From: Sarcomyxa edulis
Lineage: Eukaryota > Basidiomycota > Agaricomycetes > Agaricales > Mycenaceae
Length of the DNA: 64,000 nt
Direction of reading: 5' to 3'
NCBI GenBank assembly: GCA_009761415.1
Contig: QUOL01000008.1
Coordinates: 248,001-312,000 of the forward strand
Below the pieces are notes generated by a model. The model saw nothing but the letters and a program-made list of their open reading frames with translations. It was not told the DNA's origin and did not search any database. Numbering within the stretch: position 1 is the first letter of the stretch; each line of letters starts with the position of its first letter. The translations under genes were made by a program, and so were the position numbers. This document shows positions 1 through 11,922 of this stretch, in pieces.

Positions 1-47
1 ATCATTTGATAGCATAAGACAAGCATCTTTTCGCGCGACGGATCATC

Positions 48-1492
48 TCAATCTGCGTCCACATCTGCCGGTGCTACCAGTTCGTATCCTTCGAGTGGTT
101 GTAACGTCACCGTGAGCGAAGCTCTGATCTTCAGGTGGTCGGCACCAAAATAACGCTGGCTCTCGAAGCTCCACCTATATAGAATTTGACTCAGCCAACG
201 CTTCGCAAGCCATCGAGCAAGACAGATTGGGAGCTTACTCTAAATTGCCTCTGAGCCAATGTCCGATACCTTCTACGTATCGTGCAACATTTTCATCAAC
301 AGCTGGACTCCAGGAGGGTAGCTTGGTCTTAGCCAGCATATATCGGTCGACCATATCCTTAAATAGTACGCCGACATGATCTGATGCTGCTTGCAAGTCC
401 ATGCTCTTGTCATTCATGAGAACTGTCAGGATGTTGTTGCCGCCATGACCCATGGCTCGTTCCCTGAGGAAATTAGACTAAGTCAGACTCGATGAGACAC
501 TGTAAGAGACGGACTAACATCTTGTATGAGTATAGGTCATTGGCCCAGCAGACTCCATCGACGCCTGCCCAATATATCTCCTTGAAAGTAGGGTCTTCTA
601 GCACTTCGTCAGGAAGGTCGATTCCCAGGACAGGTTCAATGAGCCCGAAGCCAAGGCGAACTATACAAAAAACGACCGTCAAGAGTCCTCTCTTATGGAT
701 CATGGAGCACTATATTCACCAGCGCTGTTTTCCCTCCGTAATTTGATGTACGAGTCGAGATCGAGCACTTTACCGTCGTAGCGTAGATCAGCTTCTTTCG
801 ACACAGCCTCAACGTAGCTGTGGAATTCATCTAGAAAGCGCCGTGCTGAATTTGGTCCTGCAAGACGAAGAAAGCGGCCTCGGAATCTTTGATCTGAGCA
901 TCAGCCAGGAATTATCAGGGTACCGTGTGGAAGAGAAGAACTTACTCTTTTGCGATCTTCGAGAAAGGCGAGCCGTCACCCCAGTCAGAAAACATAGCCT
1001 TGGTAAATGATTCTCCAATGACACGTGTCTTATCTCCAGTTTGGACATCGCTGACCTCGTCGATGAGAAAGCTATACAATTTGGAGAAGGTGAGACGAGA
1101 GAAATTATGCCGCACAAAGAGCCGCAAGATAACACTCACAGGATGTTCAGGAAGTCACAGACCTAGGCATAAACGCAAGCAGTTGAGACCCACAAAAAAT
1201 AGAGAGAGGATATGATTTCACATACCGTTCTGAACTGCTCGCAGCCCGCATACGGATAGGTATGGGACGCAAGTAGCTCACTAGAAGTAATGACGAGATG
1301 TGTTCGTTTCCTGTCGGTAAGCACATCATTGTGGCTCGAAGCCCAGGCAGCTGATTCTGACCCTGCGGTCTCGTAGTAGGGGTTGGTAGACCCTTCCCAT
1401 GGACACATGGCGAGGAGATCAGGTAGAGTGAGGTGTAAGGGTTGGAGGCTCATAGCGGAATATGTTACGCTTTGGCTGGTTGGAGGGGACAC
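48..1492 (-). CDS. Sesquiterpene synthase (fungal class I terpene cyclase)
   Basis: Cyclises farnesyl diphosphate to a sesquiterpene, by family knowledge. Seven exons can be read on the minus strand: about 1492-1226, 1162-1140, 1071-946, ~888-720, 660-519, 463-239 and 174-48. The N-terminus carries the PDLL..CPW....NPYY signature of basidiomycete cyclases. The metal-binding aspartate motif appears as DEVSD at the start of exon 3. The NSE triad NDLYSYKME is assembled across the exon 5/6 junction. The C-terminus contains the usual RY-type segment ESQRYF. Length is about 340 residues, normal for the family. An alternative start lies 13 codons downstream (1453). The acceptor before exon 4 is odd: only a non-canonical AAG acceptor (or a small intron change) keeps the frame, so this gene may carry a lesion or an unusual splice. 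No obvious pathway partner sits beside it. Product chemistry cannot be told from sequence alone. Confidence 0.93.
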
Positions 1493-2223
1493 TTGGGTTG
1501 AAGAACCGTTGGAAAAGGCGGCTTATATAGCACGGTGAAGAGTTTAGATTCCTGAAAGCGATGGAGAGGTGTGGCGCGCGTTCAAGGTACTACAATCCCG
1601 ATGGACCTACCTTGCCAATGGAGTCATCCTTAAATATAGGTGTACCCTTCAGGGGAAAAACGGTGCATAGTGTCCCCTCATATGCCAAATACTAGCTCCA
1701 CGCTTTGATCATCATCACTGTACTCACCGCATAATGAAAAGGCAAAAGGAGGACGTCCGGGTTGTACAAGGTGCACCCGACGGCAACGCAATCAATCATC
1801 TCCATATGAGCGCCCGTATGAATTTGTACGCGGAGAACCTATACACTCGGTAAGCAGATGAGGCTTCCCATGAAGATGACAACATTGCAAAACCTAAGTT
1901 CCGATTTGAAAACCGCGCGGGGAAGAATCTGTATATATCATGGTAAACTTAAAGGTCTTTCCGGTGTGATAGGGAGACAAAGACTTTCAAATGGGAAGTG
2001 TCGGGGCAGATGGCGGCAGCAGCTGGCACGTAGATTAGAATATATTAGAGCTAAATTGAGAGCGGGTCGACAACGAGTCGGTCTGGGTGAGTCAAGGGAT
2101 TGATTAGCACAAAGCTGGCATGTGTGAGTTATAGAAGGACTTGATAGAGGCCAGAGTGTAAGTCTTCCCATAAGATATGCAATGATTTCGCGGAAGTTAA
2201 GACCTGTTATAATTAAGCGACTG
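1493..2223. other. Intergenic region, no recognisable gene
   Basis: Upstream of the terpene synthase. It holds only short unsupported open frames, for example an 81-codon frame at 1858-2103 with an arginine-rich composition unlike any family I know. I see no repeat or RNA gene here. The 5' promoter of the terpene synthase should lie just above position 1492. Confidence 0.5.
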
Positions 2224-2724
2224 TTAAGACTCGGAGAACTTTGAGAAAACCGTGACAATGTCGATCAAGAGAGCAGATTTGAAACTCCGAGTCGGAGTAG
2301 GATTTCCGCTAGTGAGATTGTAACATTGCCGCGGCCCTCGTGCTATCAGGCTGAGTGCTACTCTCAATTCTACCATGTCCGTCAGTCTCTTAAAGCTCCT
2401 CTTTTTCTCTCTCCTTTTGCTTGGTCTGTATCGATTACGGTGCCTGTAAAAAGGGGTCTCGACACCAAGGTCATACACATGGGACGCGAGGTAGCGCGCA
2501 CACGGCCTTTCCTTAGTTATTTTGAAAATCCATCTCACATATCCGACATCCTTCACCTCCCCCTCCTCCTCTATCGGGCCGTCAAACAAAATTTCCTTGA
2601 CGCGTACATAACTTACCGTAACCCGGAGACAGCCAAAAATAGCGATCTCGAAGCAGCGACGAGATAAATCACGGTCATCATCTGTCAAACCAACGGCAAG
2701 TGCTAAAGCTTCAGAATGTATCAT
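2224..2724 (-). CDS. Unrecognised open frame, 166 codons
   Basis: A single ATG-initiated frame of 166 codons, long for chance in this gene-poor stretch. It has no motif, signal peptide or membrane segment that I recognise. The middle is rich in Arg/Lys (around residues 95-115). It could be one exon of an unknown gene, a decayed gene, or chance. Nothing in the neighbourhood gives a function. Confidence 0.2.
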   Translation of the reverse strand: MIHSEALALAVGLTDDDRDLSRRCFEIAIFGCLRVTVSYVRVKEILFDGPIEEEGEVKDVGYVRWIFKITKERPCARYLASHVYDLGVETPFYRHRNRYRPSKRREKKRSFKRLTDMVELRVALSLIARGPRQCYNLTSGNPTPTRSFKSALLIDIVTVFSKFSES

Positions 2725-4464
2725 CGTTGCACTGAAACGTCGAGCTCGATATCATGACCATATGTTCGGCAGGTGTCAATCTCAGGCCGTTTTGTCGTGA
2801 ATCAGTCAAAGATACCATACCGCAAGGCCACACGAGGGTTTTCAGAGAACCCTTGGTAAGCATTCCCTGTATACGATACAACAATAACAGCATGCCGCTC
2901 TCGTCGCACTATCTCAACGCTAGATACTCCGAGTTATGGAGGTGTCGTGATGCCGGCCTATAAGTGCGTAGACCCCAGAAAAACAAGGCACGTTCCGACT
3001 TATCCCATTTGCTTGAACCAGGCTTCGTCAATGACCCACCTCATAGATTCAATCGATGCGTTCTACGAGTCATAAGATGTGTCAAAACCTTGATGAGATG
3101 AGGTCGGCCTCTATCGAAGCATCCCCCACCCAATCTATTCTGGTGATATGCTCTCATAATACTGTGACCCCTTGGTCAAAGAACAAGAACATGCAGTAAA
3201 TGTGCTGTTTCGGAATTCTTGACGCACCCGACATGAGGCTCAGGTCCAACAATAGGTACGCGTAGCCCCAAAGCTCCAACATCTCCGATAGATAATGACC
3301 GTGACACCTCCTAAGTGATATATCGTTCGATGGTGTGTGCTCGTCTCGTTTCCATATTTTCCTGAAACTTTTGGACTTTGTTCATCAGATTGAACGCCAC
3401 TTGTTTTTTTTTCATGATTCTCTGGCGCCGAATCGAAACTAAACACACTGGTTCTTCCAGGGGCACTCATCTTGGGTTCTTCGGGTGACGAGGTCCGTAT
3501 ACCATTTAATTTTCATCTTTATGGGGTCACTGCTACATATCTTAGGCAGATGGACTTCTAATTCAATCGTACGGTATATGCCATAGAACTCATGTCTGAC
3601 TTTCGAGTGGCACGAGCTCCACTCTCTTGACATCTGGCTTATATCGTTATCGACATTTGGGGCTAACTGGACTCGGACAGCGTTGGACTTTCAGAGGACA
3701 TCAGGTTACCCGTTGACATGGTTCATACAAGAATTCAGCTTCCTGGGTCCCTCGGTAGATCTAGCCTCATCTAGCAGGAGCTACCACAGGCAACGAAGGG
3801 TGGTAGACATTTCTCTCTTTACACTTGACCGGCTGTGAGTCGTGATTGATTGCGATCCACCTGAATGGTCAAGCTTACCGGCATTCGTTAGCGTTTTGTA
3901 CGCGATCTGAAAATTGTCGACAGCATTGGTAGACCGCGGTAGATCGTCCTCGATTCTCCACATCCTTGCAGTGACAACAGCCTACAGCCTAGACTCAAAG
4001 ATTCAGAACCGCCTTCCGGTGTAGATCGATACGAGGAAACCTTTGAACGTTTGATTTTTTTTAGACGCATACCTGTGCTTGAAACCATCATCATTCAACC
4101 CTCATACCTCTGCCAGACACTCTCTCTTCGTTGGAAACAACGATTCCCGGCTCAGGCTTAAGTACAATCTTATCTCAGGCTTGTGCATGGTAGCCGTTGA
4201 GTGAGTCGGTTGGAACATTGCGGGAATATCACTAGCAGCTTGTGACCAGTACTACTTAGTGCTAGCGATGCAATTATACTTGCAAACGAAGAAGTTATAA
4301 GTCCATGTAAATTGCTTGGCTCTTGCCACGAGGCGCAAAGACGCGTCGGTCACACTCGCGAATCTGTCACACTGTTCCTTTCCTTTCAATCTCTTTCCTC
4401 TTCAAGTCGTCGACACTGGGGTCTGAGACTTGAAGCAGATTCTCGAAGCTCCATCCTATTCAGA
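2725..4464. other. Gene-poor stretch with short open frames
   Basis: About 1.7 kb without a recognisable gene. Several minus-strand frames of 60-76 codons lie near 3240-3633 and 3781-4094 and could be exons of a degenerate or unknown gene. No family signature is visible. The 5' leader of the Rad51-like gene occupies the last hundred bases or so. Confidence 0.4.
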
Positions 4465-5889
4465 ATGGCTTCACGATCTTTATCCTCAATAGCAGAACTG
4501 CAGCCGTCACTTCCCGCACTATTGAGGGCTGGATATGAAACGACGCAGGATCTCTCATCCTCTACTCCGGAAACTCTTGCTCGAGGTATGCTGGTCACTG
4601 GTCGATATGGATTCTTCATCTCTCGCTGAAATTTGTTCAGAGCTAAACATATCCTTACCTGCGTCTCAATCAATTCTATCTCTATCTCAGAAACCTACGA
4701 ACCGTGCCTCTGCAACGAGTGGAACCCGTTCTGTTGCGTCCATGGTGTCAGTATCCAACAAGTTCAGTACACGATGTCCCCCTGTAGACACTCTGCTTTT
4801 AGGTGGTCTCTCTAGAGGACACATTCTCGAGATCTCAGGACCGCCCGGGACACCGAAGGAGAGCCTCGCGATCCAGATTGTACAGTCATTCGTCGAAGCT
4901 AACGAGCAAGTTCTCTTCGTTGGTGCGTGTCTATGATGATTTTATCCTACAGATATTTACACTATTCTTGAGCAGATTCACAGAACATGACTAGCCCTGC
5001 AACCCTAGACAGAATTCTCAGTACGTCCATTGTTATCTGCCTTCGCCGTGGATTTTTGACCAAAACCCACAGAACGTTGGAATCCGGCTTCCAACTACTT
5101 AGAGCTTGTGTCTCATGTACATGTGCATACGATACCGGACCTATTAATGCTCATGAACAATCTTCCTTCCTTCCTCAAATCTCATCCAAAAGTCAGTCAC
5201 TCGTTCAATGATAACAACTCAATCTCAATAACGTCTCTTCAACGTAAAGACAACCCTCTTAGTTTTAAATTCAATATCCTTCCCCTTCCAATCCCCTTCT
5301 TCATTGACCGTATCGGCGAAAAAAGCTCTTTTAGAGAGTGTTAAACAAGCCCTTACCAAAGCATGTGCATCCAGCAATCTTACGGTATCCTTCAACAAAG
5401 CTTTGTAGTCAATCTCTTTCTGAGCTAACTGACACTGTACAAAATGTCACATGCATTGATTGTCAGGTCGTAACAACCTCCCAACTATCTACGAAACTCC
5501 TTAACGCGGATGGCTCTCCGGGCACCTTCGACACTGGATCACAAGCAGTCATGGTTCCACAACTAGGTAAATAGATAGGGCATTGAAATCGGGGCCAATT
5601 GACGACCGATATATGTTAGGATCTGGCTACCTGCCGTCGGGCCGGACACATCGTATTCTTATAGTTCCAGAATCTCGACAAACAGGGTAAGTCTTTCTCC
5701 TTCCCCGTTGTGTCGCTACTGACATTCAAATCAAACCCAATAGCTTTGTGAGGTTGATATCATCCCCAACGCATCAGACAGGCCAACCACTACGTCAAGA
5801 GGCCTATACGATGGTATGTTCACGAGTTTATTTACCTATTTCGCGTCGCTCATAGATCTTTCCTCTAGGACGGAAAGTTCATGTCTTGA
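4465..5889 (+). CDS. Rad51/RecA-family paralogue with degenerate Walker motifs
   Basis: Probable recombinational-repair factor of the Rad51-paralogue group (Rad51C/Rad57/XRCC-like). Reading exons across short introns gives an N-terminal helical region resembling the Rad51C N-terminus (ALLRAGYETTQDL), then DTLLLGGLSRGHILEISGPP, the segment that precedes Walker A in RecA folds. Walker A reads GPPGTPKES instead of GxxxxGK[ST]. The Walker B strand reads LLVLNSIS, with Asn where the Asp should be. Later exons give VVTTSQLSTKLL and a C-terminal RTHRILIVPESRQTGF segment as in Rad51 paralogues. The stop is at 5887-5889. The first exon ends in ...TLAR at about 4585. One acceptor (TTGAG/CAG, near 4974) was chosen because it restores the family sequence. 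Both nucleotide-binding motifs are altered, so I infer a structural, ATP-hydrolysis-defective paralogue. Exact orthology is not certain. Confidence 0.8.
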
Positions 5890-6540
5890 TACCCTTAACT
5901 CTTATCAAATCGTAATTATACTCTCAGCTCGCTAGTCATGAATCATTTTCTGAGATCGAAAACGGTGATAGTGACGGCGATGAACATCTTCACAGGACTG
6001 AATTTCGTCTCTTTCGAATCCTGCGAGGATTCCACGGGCGCTTTCCGAGTTATTAAATCTTTTTTTTGCTGTCCATTGTTCGTGAGAGAGTCCCTACTAG
6101 TCTCTCCGATTTTCCCGTTTCGGACCTCCACAATCGTCCTGAATTTCCCCTTTCATCTTGCCGGTATTATAATCTTGGCTCATGTCCCTCCATGGACCGT
6201 GGGCAATACCAAATCAGTCATTGCGATCACCTCTCTCCGTCTTATGCATGTTCGGCATCAGTTCGGCGCTTTCTCAGTTGATCCTCTGAGTCAAACATGT
6301 ACACACTCATTTGACGCGTGACGCGTGCGCGTGATTAGTGACACCGACTCCCGAGGTATCGAGCAAGCCGTGTCGAATCTTGGTCGAATCTGTCGATTGA
6401 AACATAGCAGGATGCAGATGTCGAAAATTATCCTCGATCTCAAGAGTATCAAGAGTCTCAGCCAAATCCCAGCAGAGCGATAGGTATGCGAAGAAGTAAA
6501 GACACCGGCTTGAATCCTGGTCTCTTCCCCTTGTCTTTCC
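5890..6540. other. Intergenic region
   Basis: Downstream of the Rad51-like gene. Overlapping frames of up to 127 codons on both strands (5938-6321 on +, 6291-6671 on -) show no family signal and no conserved splice pattern. I see no gene I can support. Confidence 0.4.
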
Positions 6541-6921
6541 CTATAGAACGTGTAAGGAGATGAAAATGATTGCATCGACCAAGGGGCTTGTAAGATAGCC
6601 AAGAGGGATACCATTATGTCGAACCCGGACAGTACTGTGCACAGGTCGAGTTTCCGCAAATGCAGCATCACCTGTTTGGCCTATCTCTTCGGTCCAGTCG
6701 ATCGAGATAGCCAGTACTGGGGATTCGGGGTGTATTGAAAGATCTGCATGCACTGATGGTAATGAGTCCACGGAGAGAAACCCCAGCTGATTGTCCAGGG
6801 AGTCGTAGAACAGTCGATGAGGGTAGACGTCCATGTTAAGTGAATCGGGCCCGGGAGAGGTAGTGTGCGGAATAGAACGAAACGATGTCTGGTAATGGTA
6901 CACTTGAAGAAACAATTTCAT
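6541..6921 (-). CDS. Unrecognised open frame, 126 codons
   Basis: ATG-initiated frame rich in Pro, Ser, His and hydrophobic residues, ending in a hydrophobic tail. The central part (VLAISIDW ... RHNGIPLGYL) looks like a beta-rich domain, but I cannot assign it. It lies downstream of the F-box-like fragment on the same strand and could be a later exon of the same decayed gene, or chance. Confidence 0.2.
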   Translation of the reverse strand: MKLFLQVYHYQTSFRSIPHTTSPGPDSLNMDVYPHRLFYDSLDNQLGFLSVDSLPSVHADLSIHPESPVLAISIDWTEEIGQTGDAAFAETRPVHSTVRVRHNGIPLGYLTSPLVDAIIFISLHVL

Positions 6922-7167
6922 GCACGTCGAGGTTCTCGGAAGAAGAAAGAAAGATCTGAGGTGAGCGAAGGAATTGGGCGAGAGATTGACTAGAGCTAGA
7001 AAGGTACCTGGAGCAGTGAGTCGATTTGCTCGAAGTAGGGTGTCAAGCTTTCGACTAATAGCTGTATACTCTGGTTCCCTCGTTTTAAGCTCAGCCGGAC
7101 GAACGAAAGCCGGAACTCCGTTTACACAACGTTTCCAGAAGAAACATTTTCCTGCGTATTGTCCGGA

Positions 7168-7545
7168 TTACAATTTGTTTCGTTCGATAACAGGGGATTG
7201 CGAAGCATGGCATATCCGGAAAAAGGGCAAGGCAGACTCCCATAATTCACGAACAAGAATAAGGACCTCCGCAACGAGTTCGTAAGGCAATCTGTAAACA
7301 GGACAAAGCGCTGCGTGGTACGCGTAGATTTGGTCGAGTTGGCTTTGCTTCTTCGCAACTAGTAGCTTGTCTACCACAGCCCGCGCGATGGAAATCTCTC
7401 TATCAATTTTGGCGATGATGAATAGCGATCGTTTCCAGGATTCATTGCCTCTGAAAAGCTGAAGAACTGGTGTTGGTGTGTATCGCAGACGCGATGTCTG
7501 GATGGATGGTCTAGGTTGAGATATTGTGAGTAATTCTATAGAATA
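7168..7545 (-). pseudogene. F-box protein N-terminal fragment
   Basis: One open frame reads RYTPTPVLQLFRGNE, then a helical Leu/Lys/Glu-rich stretch, then AYHAALCPVYRLPYELVAEV. This is the layout seen at the N-terminus of many Agaricomycete F-box proteins: a coiled N-terminal helix, then LSPIRRLPPELL-type F-box helix 1. The frame stops at 7168, shortly after the first F-box helix, and I cannot find the VCRRWR-type continuation or the long C-terminal region. No in-frame ATG is evident near the start. I read it as a remnant of one of the many F-box paralogues of mushrooms. A spliced short gene is the alternative. Confidence 0.4.
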
Positions 7546-10012
7546 TCATCAGGCCTTGAGGTCACCTCGTCCATGTCCCAAAGCCTCAAGGCCTCAAGCT
7601 GCAGCCCTCAGGGATACAGCTGGATGAGATCGATGAAGAAAAGAGTTGGCAAGGCGCGGCGGGTCGGCTTCGAATCTCGCCGAGTCGCCGAGAAGGCTCT
7701 TGCTTCCCTACCATCTTGTCATTCGCTTTCACTCTCACTGCGGTACCCCAAAAGTGTCTGGGTCCAGAAAGGCCTGAGGAAAGTTGATGTGCGTGGACAA
7801 TCTCGATCACAGGACAGGAGGAGGATCCAAATCCATGCAGGCTTCGGAATGCGTCCCGCATTCGTACTTTGCCCGGAGTGCGGATTCTCTTCCATCCAGG
7901 ACTGTCAGGCTGCCAGGCATTCACCTTTCCAGGTCCAGGCAGGTATGTACAGGTAGCAATTCAGTCGAGGCAGGCAGCAGGGCAGGTACACCGATATTAT
8001 ATAAATATTATATTATAAACAAAAAGCCGTGAATCTGCTCGCACCCAATCGTCTACCCCCTAGAATTAACGGTCAGACGAACCAAAGTGAACTTGCTATC
8101 TGCCAGACGGACAGGAAATCCAAACCAGATCCCTCTATGTACCTAAGCGATGACGCCGATGAGGCGTAAGGCATGAAACTGACACAGGATACATTGGCCG
8201 CAACAAACATGTGGGATCGTGGAACTCGTCTTGCACCTACATATATAATCAACCCGCGAGATAGAGGATGAAAGCCAAGAAGAGAAGTCTACTCACTGAT
8301 AGTCTCGATAAACAATGACTGGCAACTATTGGATCATAATTCACTCGTACTCGTTTTGGACCCCGCCGCAGGCTGTCAACGTAGATAAATGAGTATCTTT
8401 TCAGAAGGAAATACAAATCGAAGACTCACGATAGCATGCAAGTCATCACCCCATCTGTTGGTCCAACAGGATTGCGACAATACGCAAGTCGAGGCTCGGA
8501 GGTGTTATTAAATATGGATAGTGCTAATGCGACCACGATCAAAAGTGAGTTGTAGCTCATGTGTCGTCCGAGACATCCTGATTTTAGAAGCAATATCACC
8601 AGAGTATCTAGGAAACAGCACGAATCACTCACCTCTCATATCCAGATGGAGGGTCTTTGATTGCGGAAATTGGCTTGCTATCCTTCGAAAATTAGTCTGG
8701 GTACAGCTCCGCGTCAGCTTCCTATGTCTATCTCGATGCAGGGCACACAAGCACTTACCCGCTGGCAACGTCTGTCGATGTAATATATGCAGATACAGAG
8801 AGCGAGAAAACTCTGATGCATCGGAACACACCTTTCGCCCTCGAGCAGCTGCCAGCCCAACCACCCCTGCGCATCTTCCTTTCGCAAGGTTTATGTTCGA
8901 AATGTCGCTTGGGTCTGTCGTTCTCCTTCTACGACTCGGATGAACATGGGAAAAGGATCCGGAAATAAGCAGAAAGCCAGAAATAAGGAGGACGCACTCG
9001 AATGAACAACAGTTTCTAGGCAATGATGCAGAGTACTTGAAGTTGTCGTTGACCTTTGCAAAACACGGTGATGGGGATGACCACATCTCACAGAGAAATA
9101 TTGTATGTACTGCTTGGCGGCGGCGCCTGTCGTCGCATCACTGCGTTGCATACTGGTGTATGCGACCCGAGAACATATTGTTTTCGGATACTGACCAGCG
9201 ACTATATGCGCACTTCACGATAAACAACGACGGTATAAGCTGCTCCTAACTATATTCATCAAAACAAGGCGTGAACGCAGTGCACAGCTCACCTTTGAGT
9301 CTCGACAACTTCGGTCCCGGTATCTTGCAGCTTTGGTCGTTGTCTGAACACGACTGATGCTGATGATCCCCTTGTACGAACACGTAAGTTGCGTCAGAGC
9401 ACACTAGCAGGTATCGGTAGACCTAGTCGCGATTAGCGCAGTAGCTCGCAGTAAAAGACGCGTTCTCACAATGAGGTATTTACTTACTTCGATAGGTTCC
9501 GTGGGGGGAACTGACAAGAATTCGAAGGTGGCGAAAGCCGGTGAGCGTGTCTCTGTCGCGGTCAAGAGCAGGAAGGGGTTGGGAAGGGGCGAGCTTTGCA
9601 ATTCGTGTTTTTCCTCTAAGTCATCGTTTGCTTTCTGGAGACAAACCTGTGAGACCGACGAGATTTCCGGAGCTGGAAATTACGAAAGAGAAAGTTCCCG
9701 GAGTATAGGACTGAGTGTGGATTGCTAAGCTACCTAGAGCCAGACATGATGATGATTCTGATTCTGGTTGGAGAATGCCTGGAGAAAGGAAAGCCCCAAG
9801 TTCCTGAGTGTCGAGCTCGAGACAGAGCTAGGAAAAAGTACAGAAATATAGGATTGATCAATTTTCCTGGTCTTTCCGGACACGGACAGTTTTGGGGTAC
9901 CGCAGTGTCTTGTTCTGCTCCTCCAAATCCCACATTCAGTGTTCTAACTATCTTGATTATACACCAGCGATTCCCCAGTCATCTCTCTACAAAAGTTCAG
10001 CCAGTCACTGGC
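7546..10012. other. 2.4-kb gene-poor region
   Basis: No confident gene. Direct repeats of CCTCAAG/AAGGCCTCAAG occur near 7575-7605, and an AT-rich patch lies at 7990-8030. On the minus strand a short frame begins at 8556 with a signal-peptide-like hydrophobic stretch (MSYNSLLIVVALAL) and carries two Cys before a GTGAGT donor. Another minus-strand piece near 9300-9400 has a Cys-containing reading (SCSDNDQSCK) that also ends at a GTGAG. These might be pieces of small secreted-protein genes, but I cannot assemble one. The long minus frame at 8625-9086 has no family signal. Confidence 0.3.
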
Positions 10013-11922
10013 ATGGCCTCAGCAAATTCCAGGTCTCCCATCTTGAAATCTTCACGTGAGGCGCATAGTGTTCGAGTCGAAAACATCGCCGGAACTGGTA
10101 CGTTGACCTGTTCCTCACCGTCTGAAGATGCGCTAAGTCGTGCAGTTACGAAGCGTGAAATCGTAGCGTTATTCGAGACCCTCATCGGTGAGGTATCTAG
10201 TTCGAAAGAGCTTCAGGACGGACACGTCGAGATTACCCTACTCAATCACGCCGCATTCAAGTGGGTTTCTCCTCTCTTTCAAACTGGATTCCATCTCATT
10301 CTTCCAAATCGAACCTCATCGATCTTCAGGAAGGCATTGTGCATGTCTGGATATACAGTCGGTGGAAAGGCTCTGTACGTATTTCAACGTCTAAGGGCGA
10401 TTCACTGACTATATCGTACACAATTTCCATGACCCGTGTCACTACCACTGGATATATGCACTTTCGGAGCGCATATAACTGACACTTACACTTTGAGTTA
10501 TCAGCATCGTCTCGGCATCGACCCAGTCCAGCTCGGATGATACCAGGAAAGAAAACAAGCGCGTCGATGGTCGTCGCAACCTGTATGTTCTTGGTCTTCC
10601 TTTCTCACTTACCAAGTGCGACTTCTCGAGTATATGTATGCGTGTCAGGCGTCTGTGCTGAATTTCACTCCACTTCACATTGTAGATCCGAGTTCACCTC
10701 CTTATTCTCAAGATATGGTACTGTCTCTCACTGCGTCATACTCGCGACTGTCGACAATGCGTCGCGTCGCCGAGGATTCGTGGTCATGTCTTCACACGAT
10801 GAGGCGAGAGCGGCTATGGCAGGACTAGCTCGCACCCAGATCAAGTATGTCTGTCCCCTTCTCGTTGAATACGTAGCGTATAGCCTGACCTTTTCTGTCG
10901 TATGCAAGAGGAAACACTCTGGACATCTCGTGGGCTGTCGTTCAGCGTTCTCAAGGTAGATCCATCATATCTGGTAGTCACTCCCGTCCAACCTACATTA
11001 CTTTCCTAGGTTTCCTCGATGGCGGAGATCGCACGGTCCATCCGGAACCGCATCCTTTCTCTAGAGAGCGCGATAACATGGAGCCAAATTCTGCCAACTC
11101 TTCGGATACTTCGATTGGTTCCAACGACTTCGAACTCTCTGGCCGTCTCTTAACCAGCCGTTCTTCCACGTCGATTCTGCTCATAACAAACCTCCCTGCG
11201 CTTTTGTTCTCCCAGATGGTCGACCTTCATCCCTTGTTATGCCCCTTCGGATCCATCCAGAAACTTGAAATCTTGCCTATGGTGTCTCACGCCCGAGGCA
11301 AAACATCTGTACTCGTGGAATATGCGTCTGTCTCCAACTCCAAGGAAGCCAAAGAGACACTTCAGGGACAAGTTTACGCCGACTGTATGGTCCGTGCTGA
11401 ATATGTCATTTCATCAACTAGTGCAACCGCTCTCAAGGTCTCTTCCTCTGTCGATAATAACCTGTACCACGACAACTCAGATCTCAACCCATTCGCGCGT
11501 CCTTTTCTCGCCGACTTGCAACCCCAATCCCATGTCTTTCTCGAACCTGCTAGCTCGTACTATGGCTACGACACTAGAACTTTCCAAAACTATAACACCT
11601 CTACATCCGATGCCGATGGCGCCTTCTTTCCCATGGAACTTCAACCTCGATACGCGATACCCTCCTCCTCTACGAATATGCCTTACTATGCCCATGCCCA
11701 TGCCCACGTTCAACCTGATATGCGCCACAGACAGGTTTACGCTGCTCCGAGATCTAGGTAGTCTTTTTCAGATATTCAATGACTCAAACTTACCGTCACT
11801 TACATTTACATGCACACTCACTAGCAGATGGCCAACACAAGCTGAGGTCAACCCTCGACAAGAACTATCCAGAGCCAGCGCCGGTCTGTATGCCTACTCG
11901 AGTCAAACACAGTTTGTCGTGA
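10013..11922 (+). CDS. RNA-binding protein with RRM domains
   Basis: Likely a post-transcriptional RNA-binding protein. From ATG 10013 the first exon gives a degenerate RRM-like segment (ALSRAVTKREIVALF ... HAAFKKAL across the first intron). A clear RRM follows, with RNP2 NLYVLGLPF and, after an intron, RNP1-like RRRGFVVM. A third RRM-like unit in the long exon after 11010 starts SILLITNLPALLF. The C-terminal half is low in structure and rich in Ser, Tyr, Asn and Pro, with an AHAHAHVQPD run. It ends after one more intron with VKHSLS at 11922. About six introns of 50-110 nt were inferred from frame continuity. The target RNA is unknown. The stand-alone hydrophobic frame after the stop (11963-12163) is more likely 3' UTR. 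Confidence 0.85.

Noticed and set aside
8625..9086. 153-codon minus-strand frame
   Set aside because: No family motif, odd composition and overlap with other frames; treated as chance.
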